Positions 27,701 to 37,233 are shown, counted from the first letter of the stretch. The stretch: DNA of 64,000 nt from UBA4720 sp038227135 (GCA_038227135.1 JBBRQC010000013.1:3576-67575); one strand, 5' to 3'. The notes: generated by a model not told the origin, from the letters alone. Made by a program: numbers and translations.

Positions 27701-29336
27701 GATCGTTGATCGGACCTTTGAGCTTCATCGGACCGCTAGCGCTACCTCTCAGGCCCACGGTCGGCATGAATCGGCCAAGCGTTACGAGCGAGAGCGGGTG
27801 CATGCGAGCGTCGACGTCGTACCAGGGAAGGCCTTTCACTCGCATGGCAGCGCGGCCCGCCGCCCGTGAGATCGAGCCACGCTCGACGTGCGTCACGTCA
27901 CCCTGAGCGGTCATGATGCCCGCGGTGGTGCCGTTGAGCGTCACGAGTCCGGTCAGCGTGCCGCCGATCTTGATCGATGGCGCGATCGCTTTGGCGAGCC
28001 CCATCTGCAACGGTGCCATTCGCACGCGAAGATCACGGGCATTGAAGATTCCGAGGGCCAGACCCATCAAGCCCTTTCCTATCAGCCGGCTGCGGCCCGA
28101 GAGCCTGTCGTCAACCGTGACATCGCCGTCGATCTGAAGCGAGTGCTCTCCTCCGTCGAACTTCGCCTGTCCCGTGAGAACGAGAGGCCGCGGGAACTTC
28201 ATTGCCGGGAAGAGCTGTGTCAGTAGCTGAGTGTCGAGGTTGTTGAAGTGAAGATCAGAATTCTTGTAGGCGAGTGTATCAGTAACAGCCACTTCGATCT
28301 GACCCGTGACGTGTGACTTGACGAGGGTGACGTCCATGTTTCTGGCGAGGTACACGCTCTTCTTTCCGGTCCAATCGAGGCCGAAGTCCAGCTTGCCGGA
28401 TCCTTGCTCCGGGAGCTGGATCATCGCCCAGCGGAGGTCGGCTGGATTTACCGGATCGCCGTGCAGGCGCAGATGCAGGTCGCCGTTGCCGAAGTAATAG
28501 CGACCATCACCGGAGACGCGTGTTTCCGGGAACGCGGCACGTGCGCCTTTCCACCACACTGAATCTCCGGTGAACTCGAACGTTCCGGTGAGTCCCCGTA
28601 CGTCGGCGACGGGTGGTCGAAACGGCTCGGCGATCATCTTCAGCGCGGAGACGTCGATCAGGCGGGTCTTGTAAGCAGGATCCTCGAGCCGTACCAGCGG
28701 AAATAATCCATTGATCTTGTGAAAGCTCGAAACCTTCTGATATCCCCTGGGGCCCCTGACCAGTGCCAGCCTTCCCGACGGTCCGAATGCGCGGCGCACC
28801 GCGTCATTCTGCTCGGCCGGCGTCAGGGTCGGATCCGGATTCCAGGGTGAGCGAACCGTGACATCGCCGTCGAGCATCGTGACATCGCTGAAGCGGATCC
28901 ACGTTCCCCAGCCGGTCTTCTTCGGACCCGATGGTGTCGTCGTGTCGCGCGGAAAAATCCTGTCGTAGTTCCACTTTCCCCCGGGCTGCTCGTCGAGCAC
29001 TATTACCGGCTTGACGAGACGAACCTCGGAAAATTCGATCTTCCTTCCGCGCAGAGTTCCCAGGCTGTACTTGGCCCAGATCTCGTCGGCTTTCAGGAAT
29101 GGCGCGCGAGAGCTGTCGGTGATCACGACATCGTGAAGTGTGAATCCGCTCAGAAGATTTCCGCTCATGCTGCCGATGTGCACGATGCCGTGACTGTTCC
29201 TCTGCACGATTCCGAGGACGTACCGGCGCACGCGCTCGCGTCCCCAGTTGCTGTTGGTGACGAGAAGCGTTGCCGCGACCAGCAGCAGTGCCACCACCGC
29301 GATTGCTGCGAGGAGGCGCGCCACCCACCTACGCAT
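24768..29336 (-). CDS. tamB: TamB-like inner-membrane translocation/assembly protein
   Basis: 1522 residues. One N-terminal membrane helix (ARLLAAIAVVALLLVAATLL) is followed by a long beta-rich periplasmic part with repeated AsmA-like segments. The final 350 residues carry the DUF490 signature, with IPPSDNKNLVGAGDP, RGEYVFMTRRFTIKRGSATF and PIPQSDLLSYLAFGQSSS. TamB bridges the inner and outer membrane and cooperates with an Omp85 partner, now viewed as a lipid and protein transport path. Its ATG overlaps the Omp85 stop (TAATG), so the two are coupled. Confidence 0.93.
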   Translation of the reverse strand: MRRWVARLLAAIAVVALLLVAATLLVTNSNWGRERVRRYVLGIVQRNSHGIVHIGSMSGNLLSGFTLHDVVITDSSRAPFLKADEIWAKYSLGTLRGRKIEFSEVRLVKPVIVLDEQPGGKWNYDRIFPRDTTTPSGPKKTGWGTWIRFSDVTMLDGDVTVRSPWNPDPTLTPAEQNDAVRRAFGPSGRLALVRGPRGYQKVSSFHKINGLFPLVRLEDPAYKTRLIDVSALKMIAEPFRPPVADVRGLTGTFEFTGDSVWWKGARAAFPETRVSGDGRYYFGNGDLHLRLHGDPVNPADLRWAMIQLPEQGSGKLDFGLDWTGKKSVYLARNMDVTLVKSHVTGQIEVAVTDTLAYKNSDLHFNNLDTQLLTQLFPAMKFPRPLVLTGQAKFDGGEHSLQIDGDVTVDDRLSGRSRLIGKGLMGLALGIFNARDLRVRMAPLQMGLAKAIAPSIKIGGTLTGLVTLNGTTAGIMTAQGDVTHVERGSISRAAGRAAMRVKGLPWYDVDARMHPLSLVTLGRFMPTVGLRGSASGPMKLKGPINDLAINTQLTFPDGGFLDLRGTMDIASKTTGYNLDFVTRLFNANAVVARAPTTSLNSVGSARGRGFDPATMQAQLTASVSSSTVDTLSVDRANVKLAAANGMARIDTLAVELPQGIVEAKGTFGLAPGSTGTLSYHVAIDSLSRIAGLISRDTGVVNPRPGILSSRIARAKADSARVARATEVERAVTGRKLPTFAVDTPKTVRKNELSGSAQADGVATGNIRTFSLKGTASGSNIVARGNTIGSFVADYDWINARTPQSQVRVNAKAIELNAAGFSLDTVAAKLTYQKPNGTLQILVSEENSQKYTAEAAFTLNKIRNELHLNTLRMQFDTSSVWASTHAAAVHWGQAGIDVDSLELRNGATGRIFVNGQLPKQGSANLDIAVDNLNIGDVTALLQSSINAKGLISFNVHGTGTLDNPSFKGAFGGTSLLYNGTALPELHGNLQYANQTLTGRAEAMRAGQPPFLVAEGTVPINLALSGVTGSRFPADRQIALNITADSLPLDMMPQLSDYFSNVHGRASGSFKLAGSINKPQLTGQFQMHEGRARAVLAGINLNQIEASIRMLGDTIVIDSIAANNKGRILLTGGIGLRPLTAPSFDLKLFTSGAQVLNNDRGQLVVGANLAMVGPFKGAHVTGDVRIRQGVIYIPPSDNKNLVGAGDPALFNVLDTAVMSSKELFPSQSPLLANLLMDVNLRIDHDVFVRSREANIEIYSDEALGVHVNRAKETLVLDGVILTERGEYVFMTRRFTIKRGSATFINSTELNPILQATGGYEVRQPSREAINIQIAVGGTLRNPNISLTSDAQPPIPQSDLLSYLAFGQSSSSLIQLEGTGLTNGGGGTNLVGAGAALASRQLAGVALGVAADQIAGSAARSLGADVFTITPADVQTDVGNFLRATQFEFGKYVKSHTFVAVKSPLDPKALVRPGVQVVHRFGGLRGYRLETGVDTRYILREPTLSRDQNIATTSAFGAFLIREWRF

Positions 29337-31561
29337 TAGAAAGCTTCGCCGATGGAGAGGTGAAGGACCATCCTGCCGAGGATGCCGTGCCCGTTGGTGG
29401 GAGAGTAGAGGCGGCGCTGTTGTAGGGTGACGAGCGTCTTCTGGCCATTTACGGTGTTCTCGGTTACAACCGGCAGGGACTCAGTTCTCCCGGGATTGAA
29501 CCCTATATCGGCACGAATGGGGCCTACAGGGGAGCGGTATCGGAACCCGAACCCCGGGGTTACCGCCGTCGCCTTCTTGGCCAGGGCGGGATTGGTCCTC
29601 TGGCTTACCATTCCCGCGTCGACGAAGACAGCGCCAACGAGCTGCTGCCACACCGGGAAGCGGGCCTCCACGCTGCCCTCGACCACGAAGTTGCCGCCCA
29701 GCGGCCGCGGCTCGAAATCACGATCCTTGAGGTTGCCAGCATTGGGATCGCAGGCGGTGACGTCGGTTCCCGACGTACATGCCACGTTCAACGTGTCGTG
29801 CGATTGAAGGGCCGCTATCGGGATAGTGAGCACGCGCGGTCCGAGCTGATTCTCGCCGAACCCGCGCACCGAGTGCGAGCCGCCGGCGTAAAACCTTTTT
29901 CTGGGGTGCAGGACGCCGCCACCGATCGAGGTGGAAACGCCAACCGCCTGGGCGGTGCTCCCGAGCGAATTCACCCAGCCAATTCGTGCGTGCGCGCCGA
30001 TCGAGCCGCGCTTTCTCACCGGCATGAATGCAGCGCCGTCGATCGTCGCCCGGTTGTAGCGGAAGTCAGAGAGAGTAAACGAGGAAGCGTGTTCAACGCT
30101 TCCGTTGGCGCGGAATCCCGTCGTCGGCGAGAACGGGTCGTTGGTGCGATCGATCGTCGACGTGATCGCGAACGGAGACAGCTTCTGGTTTCCGCGCAGT
30201 GCGTCGAGCGTCGGCAGGTCGCACACTCCGTAGTTGATGCAGAAATAAACGTCGCCCGCATCTACCTTGCTGATCTCGAACCGATAGTTGGCGCTCGTCG
30301 GCGCGCGCTCCGCGAATTCCCGCGTGAACGTGAGACTCGTCCCGTAACCGCGGTCGATGTAAATCCCGGGAGCGCTCCGACGGTGGGAGAACACGCTCAG
30401 CGCAAGCTCGTTGTGCGGCGAGCCAAACCAGGGCTCTCTCAGATCGATGCTCGCGTTATAGGTGGGAGCGAAGTACCGCCCGAGACTGCTGGTCTGAGGC
30501 ACCGAGGCGTTGTGAAAAATGCCGCGTCCGTTGAGCGAGCTGGCGAGCAGGTTTCCAATCACGCCCTGAATGGCCAGCCTGCGGGCGGCGCCCAGAAAGT
30601 TGTAATGGGTGTAGCGGCCTTCGACCTGGAAAAAGTCGATGGTGTTGAATCCGGCGCTCAGACGCGCTTCGCGCGGCGGCGCTTCCTGCACGGTGACGAC
30701 GACCACCTTCGCCGAATCCGGCGTCGCGATGTCGATGGGCGGCCTCGGCTCGATGGCCGCTCGGCGGAAGAGATTCGACTCGTACAACGCTCTCTGGCTG
30801 CGCAGGATCTCCGAGCGCTTGAAGATGTCGCCGACGTGGAAGGTGAGGGACTTCCTGATCGTGCGTGAGTTCACGCCTTCGTTGCCGGTGATGACGATGT
30901 CCTCAACCGTCGTCTTGTACTTCGGATTGAGAGTGAAGCTCACTTCGGCGGTGTGCGCGGCGCTGTCGACGACAATCGCCGTATCCACTTCGGCGTCGGC
31001 GTATCCCTTGTCGAACAGGCTTCCCTGCAGGAAGTAGCGGGAGGAATCCACCCTGATCAGATTGAGCGGCCCGCCCTTCGCGATTGACAGCCGCCTGTTG
31101 ATCTCGCGTTGTGACAGCAGTGGTGAGGTCTGATTCACCACGACATTCGAGACCAGAATGGGCGGCCCTTCCTTGATGAAGAAAGTGACGCCCACCTTAT
31201 TGGATCCACGCGCGACTACCGCGGTGTCGACCTCTGTCTCACGATAGCCTCGCTTCCAGTAGAAAATGCGGATGCGAAGGACGTCCCGCTCGAGCTCCTT
31301 GTGGTCGAGATATTTTTTCGTGTAGAAATATCTCGACTTGCTGATCAAGCAGAACGGCTTGAGGATGAAGCTGTTGCAGTACGACGCCGTGGTGTAGATG
31401 CTGGGAAGGAGATCCGCCGCCTTCATCGCCTTCACGCCCTTGAGCGTGAGGTTCACTACCTCGGGATGACTGGGTCCCTTGAGTACCGATTCCTGGGAAG
31501 TGAGCGCTGCCGGAACGAGTAAGAGCGCGCCGGCGAGCAGTGAACAGACGTGCGTGCGCAT
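29336..31561 (-). CDS. Omp85-family outer-membrane assembly protein (BamA/TamA-like)
   Basis: 741 residues from ATG 31561, which gives a signal peptide (MRTHVCSLLAGALLLVPAAL); the longer frame overlaps rho and is rejected. POTRA-like segments occupy roughly residues 30-330, with the C-terminal 16-strand barrel containing the L6 motif SHSVRGFGENQLGP. It is shorter than BamA, and pairing with tamB points to a TamA-like role, inserting or moving material at the outer membrane. It lies 13 bases after rho, probably in the same transcript. Confidence 0.9.
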   Translation of the reverse strand: MRTHVCSLLAGALLLVPAALTSQESVLKGPSHPEVVNLTLKGVKAMKAADLLPSIYTTASYCNSFILKPFCLISKSRYFYTKKYLDHKELERDVLRIRIFYWKRGYRETEVDTAVVARGSNKVGVTFFIKEGPPILVSNVVVNQTSPLLSQREINRRLSIAKGGPLNLIRVDSSRYFLQGSLFDKGYADAEVDTAIVVDSAAHTAEVSFTLNPKYKTTVEDIVITGNEGVNSRTIRKSLTFHVGDIFKRSEILRSQRALYESNLFRRAAIEPRPPIDIATPDSAKVVVVTVQEAPPREARLSAGFNTIDFFQVEGRYTHYNFLGAARRLAIQGVIGNLLASSLNGRGIFHNASVPQTSSLGRYFAPTYNASIDLREPWFGSPHNELALSVFSHRRSAPGIYIDRGYGTSLTFTREFAERAPTSANYRFEISKVDAGDVYFCINYGVCDLPTLDALRGNQKLSPFAITSTIDRTNDPFSPTTGFRANGSVEHASSFTLSDFRYNRATIDGAAFMPVRKRGSIGAHARIGWVNSLGSTAQAVGVSTSIGGGVLHPRKRFYAGGSHSVRGFGENQLGPRVLTIPIAALQSHDTLNVACTSGTDVTACDPNAGNLKDRDFEPRPLGGNFVVEGSVEARFPVWQQLVGAVFVDAGMVSQRTNPALAKKATAVTPGFGFRYRSPVGPIRADIGFNPGRTESLPVVTENTVNGQKTLVTLQQRRLYSPTNGHGILGRMVLHLSIGEAF

Positions 31562-31574
31562 GGAGCGAGACGGG

Positions 31575-33218
31575 CTATAGACCTTCCAGCAGGGCGTCGT
31601 TGCCTGGTGTGGCCGCGATGCGCTTGATGAGCCACTCCATTGCCGAACTGGATGGCATTTGCTGAAGGCCGCGTCTGAGTGTGTAAACATGTTCTAGCTG
31701 ATCGGGACGGAAGAGCTTGTCTTCACGACGCGTGCCGCTGGTTGAGACATCGATTGCGGGAAAGATCCGTTTCTCTGAAAGTGAGCGATCGAGCTTGATC
31801 TCGCAGTTGCCAGTGCCCTTGAATTCCTCGAAGATGACGTCGTCCATCCGCGATCCCGTTTCGACGAGGGCGGTGGCAATTATAGTCAGCGACCCCCCGC
31901 CGTGTTCCGGTGCGACCGAGCGCGCGGATCCGAAGAAGGCCTTGGGCTTGGCCATCGCGGAGGAATCGAGACCGCCGGACAAGGTACGGCCCGTGCCGCG
32001 CTCGACGGTGTTGTAGGCGCGTGCCATACGCGTGATCGAGTCCAATACGATGACGACATCCTTGCCTAGCTCCACGAGTCGGCGAGCCCGCTCCAGTACC
32101 ATCTCGGTCACGTCCGTGTGGCGAACCGCGGGCATGTCGAAGCTGGAGGCAACAACCTCGCCATAGCCCCAGGTGATCATTTCGCTGACTTCCTCGGGGC
32201 GCTCGTCGACGAGCAGAACCAGGAGTGCTGCCTGCGGATGATTGATCGCCACGCCCTCGACGATCGCCTGGAGCAGCATGGTTTTGCCGGCGCGCGCGGG
32301 GGCCACGATCAGCGCGCGCTGGCCGTACCCAATGGGCGCGATGAGATCTATTGCCCTGCGTGTCAGCTCGGGTCCGCCCTTGGCGGGCCGGCCTGTTTCG
32401 AGCTTGAGCTTTCGCTCCGGATACGAAGCGATGAGCGATCCGAAATCTGGGCGACGTGCCGCTTCGTCCGGACTGGCGCCGTTGATCTCCTTGACGTCGA
32501 CCACGACTATGCGATTGCGATGATCGTGTCCCGTCGTCGCGAGCACCTGGTCGCAGCGGCGCAGCATGAACTGCCGCATGACATTCGTAGGCAAGTACGC
32601 GTCGCCCGGCTCGGCGAGATAGCTGTTCGCGGCGCGGCGGATGAAACCGCCCTCTCGCTGCGGATCGAACCAGCCAGTGGTCTCTCCATCGGGAACGACG
32701 GGAGCCACCGGTGCGCGCGAAGCCTGTTCGGGGCGCGGCGCGTTCGGCTGTTGTCCCTGCTGTTGTCGCTGTCTTCCACGTCCACGCTGATTGCGGCCGC
32801 GTCGTCCGTTGTGACGATGATCGCGCTCACCGGATTGACGCTGCTGCTGGTTGCCATCGCGCTGCTGCCCGCCACCCGTTGTCTGCGGATTGTACTGCTG
32901 TTGCTGCCCGCCAGAATCGCCCGATCCATTCGCGGGAGGAGCAGCCGGCGGAGCCGAGTTCGATTCGGAGCTCGCCCCGGCCGCAGACTCAGGAGCATCG
33001 GGAGCTTGGGAGGGGGACAAAGGTGCGGAAGACGGAATTGCGGGTGAAGTCATATTGTCGCGCGCATCAGGAATCTGCGCGGCATCGGGTGTAGGTGTCG
33101 AAGGATCCATTGGCTCCAGATACGGATCGGCATCACCGTAGGATTCGGGAGAGACTGGTTGATTGCCGGACGGACGGCTGCGCCGGCCGCGACGAAAAGG
33201 ACGTCGGGGTTCGCTCAT
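31575..33218 (-). CDS. rho: Transcription termination factor Rho with disordered N-terminus
   Basis: 547 residues. The first about 170 are low-complexity, rich in Pro, Ser, Gln, Asn and Arg (NGSGDSGGQQQQYNPQTTGGG region), unlike E. coli Rho (419 residues) but as in many Actinobacteria and Gemmatimonadota. RNA-binding and ATPase cores follow: Walker A VAPARAGKT, Walker B LLVLLVDERPEEV, Q-loop and R-loop around GGSLTIIATALVETGSRMDD. The hexameric RNA helicase releases RNA polymerase at Rho-dependent sites. Such extensions add RNA affinity or drive condensation. Confidence 0.95.
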   Translation of the reverse strand: MSEPRRPFRRGRRSRPSGNQPVSPESYGDADPYLEPMDPSTPTPDAAQIPDARDNMTSPAIPSSAPLSPSQAPDAPESAAGASSESNSAPPAAPPANGSGDSGGQQQQYNPQTTGGGQQRDGNQQQRQSGERDHRHNGRRGRNQRGRGRQRQQQGQQPNAPRPEQASRAPVAPVVPDGETTGWFDPQREGGFIRRAANSYLAEPGDAYLPTNVMRQFMLRRCDQVLATTGHDHRNRIVVVDVKEINGASPDEAARRPDFGSLIASYPERKLKLETGRPAKGGPELTRRAIDLIAPIGYGQRALIVAPARAGKTMLLQAIVEGVAINHPQAALLVLLVDERPEEVSEMITWGYGEVVASSFDMPAVRHTDVTEMVLERARRLVELGKDVVIVLDSITRMARAYNTVERGTGRTLSGGLDSSAMAKPKAFFGSARSVAPEHGGGSLTIIATALVETGSRMDDVIFEEFKGTGNCEIKLDRSLSEKRIFPAIDVSTSGTRREDKLFRPDQLEHVYTLRRGLQQMPSSSAMEWLIKRIAATPGNDALLEGL

Positions 33219-33465
33219 GCAGTTGTGGTGTGGCTGAGAAGAAAAGTGCTACTCGAATGGCTCACGGGGACCGCGGACATAACTCACGCGAAATCCGGAA
33301 CCCTCATTCTGTTTGGAATGGCGCGCTACCAGCGCTGCGCTCGTGCAAGAATGGTACTATCGACCATCGGAATTGTCCAGCAACAAGTGAATGGTAGGGC
33401 GCAGCGCACGGGTTGTCCAGCGTCCTGGATGATCGGAATTGAGACTCCCGTTAGCTTATTGACGC

Positions 33466-33933
33466 ATGAATGAGCCGCACGCGTCCCAGCAAAACGAAGA
33501 ACCTGTTGATCCAACGCCCGCACTCGAGAGCGCGGTGGCTGAGCGCCCCGACGACGCGAAGGCGCTCGTTGCGCTTGCCAACCACTACTGGCTGATCGGC
33601 GCGGGGCCGGAAGTCGTCGGCGATCTCGCTTCGCGGGCGATCGCGTCCGATGCAGACAACCGCGCAGCGTGGCACCTGTGGGCGCTGGCCGAGTCCAACC
33701 CGAGAGAGCGCGTGGCGCGCTGGCAGCAGGTGTCAAAAAGGTTCCTCACGGACGACCTGGCGAAGGCAAACCTCGCCGATAACGCCGCGAGCCTGGCCGG
33801 CGCCGAGCACGATTACGAGTCGGTGGATCTGGCGATCGAGACGTACGAGGATCTTCTCACCAGGGCTCAGCACGCCGATCAGCGGAGCGCGCTGGAGAAG
33901 GCGATCAGGACGCTCAAGGGGTGGAAGTTCTGA
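33466..33933 (+). CDS. TPR-like hypothetical protein
   Basis: 155 residues, acidic and helical, with no signal peptide. Helical pairs around AVAERPDDAKALVALANHYW and ASDADNRAAWHLWALAES look like two or three degenerate tetratricopeptide repeats, a protein-interaction fold. Partners are unknown. It is divergent from rho, sharing a 247-base promoter region, and stands alone. A TPR protein next to rho and the outer-membrane assembly genes could be a chaperone, but this is speculation. Confidence 0.65.
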   Translation: MNEPHASQQNEEPVDPTPALESAVAERPDDAKALVALANHYWLIGAGPEVVGDLASRAIASDADNRAAWHLWALAESNPRERVARWQQVSKRFLTDDLAKANLADNAASLAGAEHDYESVDLAIETYEDLLTRAQHADQRSALEKAIRTLKGWKF

Positions 33934-34002
33934 TTTGAAAAAGAGCGAACGCCTTGACTGAGTTTTCAGCTCGCGCTGTGCCACCAGGATGCGGCTATAA
34001 GC

Positions 34003-35127
34003 TCAAAGCTTCGTACCAGCGGTCGCTCCAGTAGAACGAGCCGCAGGCTTGGCGATGACTGACGCGTTCCCGTCCGAGACGTACATGTTGCCGCTCGCCT
34101 CGAGCTTGTTGATCATGGACTCGATCGCGTTCCCGATCACCTGGATGCGCGGGGTCATGCCCGGGTTGAACGCCGAATCGTACGGGCTGCGCATCGGCCC
34201 ACCAGCGACCTCGAACACCACCGGCCAATCGTAGCTCACTGTCTTGCCGGTCTTGGGGTTCGTCCAGTTCCCTTTGCTCGCCAGCGCGCGGTTCTTCGGC
34301 CACAGTCCCTGCGGCAGCGCCATCGATCTGATCTTGTATCCCGGCACCGCTGAATCGATCGCCAGCGCGTTGCGCGCGATCTGCTCCTGCACGAATGCGT
34401 CGGGATATTTGCTCAGCTGCGCGTGCCACAGCGTATGGTCGCATAGCTCGAAACCGTTGTCGGCGAGCCATTTTACTTTCTGCAAGCGCCAGTTGGATTT
34501 CTGTCCCTGGACGCCGCGATCGCCGAAGAAGTTGTGTCCCGCCGAAGCGCCGGAGAGCAGACAGTACACCGCCTTGTTGTTCCAGTCGGGATGCGACTTC
34601 CTGAAATCGAGCCAGATTCCCATACCGCTCGTCGGATCGATCTCCAGCTTGCCGTTGTTGTCGATGTAGCGGAACTGCTCCGGCGATGCGTCGTCGAACA
34701 CGAACACGACGGGCGACAATCCGCGCGGCAGATTCAGCTTCTTGTCGAGCACGTCGGACATGTTCACTGGCCGGTACCCGCGATTGTAGAGCAGCTCCAG
34801 GTCCTTCCGGAACTGGCCGCGCTCGCGCGCGTAATCTCCGTTGTGGTCGGTGATCAGGTGATATTCGAGCACCATGATCCGTCCCATCTCGTTGGGAGCC
34901 CGATTGGGGTTCGGAGCACCCTGCGCGGAACTCCCGTTACCCCCATCCGTAGTGGGTGTGGGACCCGCGAGGACGCCGGCGGTGTTTGATGGTTGCGCGG
35001 TGCGGTCGAGCGCGCCCACAGCGGGGCCCGAGGCGGCATTATTACTGCTCGCGGCGGAGGCTGAGTTAGGCCCGCCCTTGCAGGCGGTCGCGGCGAGAAG
35101 GATCAAAACGAGGATATAACGATACAT
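34003..35127 (-). CDS. Lipoprotein with polysaccharide-deacetylase-like (NodB) fold
   Basis: 374 residues from ATG 35127; a start at 35145 adds six residues but blurs the signal. The lipobox LLAATAC places acylated Cys near residue 17. A Ser/Ala/Asn-rich linker (residues 20-80) precedes the domain. NodB-like motifs are FVFDDAS and LCDHTLWHAQL, a modified metal-binding set: the first Asp pair is there but the His-x4-His is not standard. It may remove acetyl groups from an envelope glycan or be a non-catalytic relative. It is divergent from a class A PBP with only 12 bases between starts. Confidence 0.8.
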   Translation of the reverse strand: MYRYILVLILLAATACKGGPNSASAASSNNAASGPAVGALDRTAQPSNTAGVLAGPTPTTDGGNGSSAQGAPNPNRAPNEMGRIMVLEYHLITDHNGDYARERGQFRKDLELLYNRGYRPVNMSDVLDKKLNLPRGLSPVVFVFDDASPEQFRYIDNNGKLEIDPTSGMGIWLDFRKSHPDWNNKAVYCLLSGASAGHNFFGDRGVQGQKSNWRLQKVKWLADNGFELCDHTLWHAQLSKYPDAFVQEQIARNALAIDSAVPGYKIRSMALPQGLWPKNRALASKGNWTNPKTGKTVSYDWPVVFEVAGGPMRSPYDSAFNPGMTPRIQVIGNAIESMINKLEASGNMYVSDGNASVIAKPAARSTGATAGTKL

Positions 35128-35139
35128 TTTTCCCGACTG

Positions 35140-37233
35140 TTGCAAGAGATAAAAACGAGACGACGAGCAATCCTGCTCGGCTTACTCGCAATAAGTATTC
35201 TAACGGTTTATTTCACCGATCTCTGGCTGGGCACCTGCGGTTTCGACGGTTGCCCAACGGCTCGCGCCATCCAAACCTTCCAGCCTGATCAGGGCGGCCG
35301 CATTCTGGACCGCTATAATCGGCTCATGGGACGGTTGGAAACCGTCCGGCGCGTAAATGTTCCGTTGAGCGCGGTTCCCGAATTCGTCCAGCAGGCGTTC
35401 ATCGCCACCGAAGACAGACGATTCTACCAGCACGGCGGTCTCGACTGGCGCGGATTCTTCCGCGCCATAGTCACGAACATTCGCGCCGGGCGCACGCGCG
35501 AAGGATTCAGCACCATAACGATGCAGGTGGCGCGCAACACGTTTGCCGTTCGCAAGTATCCGGCGCGGTCGCTGCGGCAGAAGCTCACAGAGCTCAGACT
35601 CTCTCGTCTCATCGAGCACTCGCTTACCAAGCAGCAGATTCTCGAGCTCTACTTCAACGTCATCTACATGGGTAACGGCGTTTACGGAGTCGAAGCAGCG
35701 AGCAGAGATCTCTTCGGCCGCAGCGTCAATCAGATCAACCTGCCACAGGCAGCAATGCTGGCGGCGCTGCCCAAAGCGCCCTCCGCGTACACCCCGCGAC
35801 GCCATCCGGATCGCGCCCTCACTCGGCGCAACCTCGTGCTCACCCTGATGGTTCAGCAGGGATACGTCTCAGCGGGCAGGCTCGCCGGATTGCAGGCGCA
35901 GTCGCTGAAAATTGCCCGCGACGAATTCAGGCCCACTGATCCGAACGATTCGTATGCACTCGATGCGGTTCGCGCGAAAGTGGACTCGATCATCCAGGGC
36001 GGAACCCTCGACATCATCGACTTGACCGTGCGCACGACACTCGATCGTAACGCGCAGATCGCCGCCGATCGCGCCGTTCGCCGGCAGGCGTCAGCGATCC
36101 AATCGGAGACAGGCCGGCGCGCCCTGGTCCAGGGAGCGATGGTGGCGATAGACCCGCGCAACGGCGACATCCGCGCGCTGAGCGGCGGGCGGAAATACGA
36201 GCGTGGCACGTTCAATCGTGCTCTGCTCGCGCATCGTCAGCCAGGTTCCGCGTTCAAGCCATTCGTATATGCCGCGGCAATGGCAGCCGGCTACACGCCT
36301 TCCTCGGAAGTGGACGACGATCCAATCGATGTAATTCAGGGACGGAATGTCTGGTCGCCGTCCAACTACAACGACGAGTACGCCGGGCGCATCACCTTCC
36401 GAAAAGCCCTGATCAACTCGGCGAACGGAGCGACGGTTCGCGTGAGTCAGGCGGTCGGGATCCCAAGAATCATCGACGTCGCGCACAAGAATGGAATCAT
36501 CAGCCCGTTGCCGAACGTTCCTTCAATGGCGCTCGGCTCTGTCGAAGTCACCCCGATCGAATTGGTAACCGCGTACGCCCCATTCGCGAATGGCGGATTC
36601 AGAGTGAAGCCAAGGCTGGTGAGGAGTATAGAGTCCGCCGATGGAACCCAATTGTGGGTGCAGGAGGAGGGAACGGGGACGTCAGTGATGGATCCGCGCG
36701 ACGCCTATCAGGTCACCTCCATGCTGCAGTCGGTCATCGACTACGGAACCGGCAAAGCAATACGCAGCTACGGAGTGCGCGGACTGGTCGCCGGCAAAAC
36801 CGGAACTACGAACAGCGGCACCGATGTCTGGTTCGTCGGCTACACGCCGACGATCGTCGCAGGTTTCTGGTTCGGCTTCGACACTCCGGCACCGATCTCA
36901 GGCGACGCATCGGGCGGACGGCTCGCCGCGCCAGCATGGGCCGAGTTCTATCTGAATGGCTGGCGTGAGGCATCGCCGCTAAAGGCGTGGAATCCGCCGC
37001 CGGGGATGACAATGCGAGTCATCGATCCGACGACGGGATATCTCGCGACGGAGTGGTGCCCGGTGTCGAGGAACGAATACTACAAGCCCGGCACCGAGCC
37101 GACGGTGCAGTGCCCGAATCATGGACCGGACTCGGGTGACGAACAGAATCCGGACTGGCCGAATCAGCGCGATTGGCAGAACGATTTCGGCAAGAAAATC
37201 AGCAAGGCACTCGGGCGGATCTTCAAGTTCTAG
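35140..37233 (+). CDS. Class A penicillin-binding protein (PBP1A-like)
   Basis: 697 residues from TTG 35140, the only plausible start before the membrane helix (RAILLGLLAISILTVYF). The GT51 glycosyltransferase is shown by EDRRFYQHGG and the TITMQVARN motif. The transpeptidase has SxxK in QPGSAFKPF, SxN in NSANGAT and KTGTT in GKTGTTNSG. It polymerises and cross-links peptidoglycan. It starts 12 bases from the divergent deacetylase-like lipoprotein, so the two promoters must overlap each other's coding sequence. Linkage suggests coordinated cell-wall roles. No ribosome site is obvious. Confidence 0.93.
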   Translation: MQEIKTRRRAILLGLLAISILTVYFTDLWLGTCGFDGCPTARAIQTFQPDQGGRILDRYNRLMGRLETVRRVNVPLSAVPEFVQQAFIATEDRRFYQHGGLDWRGFFRAIVTNIRAGRTREGFSTITMQVARNTFAVRKYPARSLRQKLTELRLSRLIEHSLTKQQILELYFNVIYMGNGVYGVEAASRDLFGRSVNQINLPQAAMLAALPKAPSAYTPRRHPDRALTRRNLVLTLMVQQGYVSAGRLAGLQAQSLKIARDEFRPTDPNDSYALDAVRAKVDSIIQGGTLDIIDLTVRTTLDRNAQIAADRAVRRQASAIQSETGRRALVQGAMVAIDPRNGDIRALSGGRKYERGTFNRALLAHRQPGSAFKPFVYAAAMAAGYTPSSEVDDDPIDVIQGRNVWSPSNYNDEYAGRITFRKALINSANGATVRVSQAVGIPRIIDVAHKNGIISPLPNVPSMALGSVEVTPIELVTAYAPFANGGFRVKPRLVRSIESADGTQLWVQEEGTGTSVMDPRDAYQVTSMLQSVIDYGTGKAIRSYGVRGLVAGKTGTTNSGTDVWFVGYTPTIVAGFWFGFDTPAPISGDASGGRLAAPAWAEFYLNGWREASPLKAWNPPPGMTMRVIDPTTGYLATEWCPVSRNEYYKPGTEPTVQCPNHGPDSGDEQNPDWPNQRDWQNDFGKKISKALGRIFKF

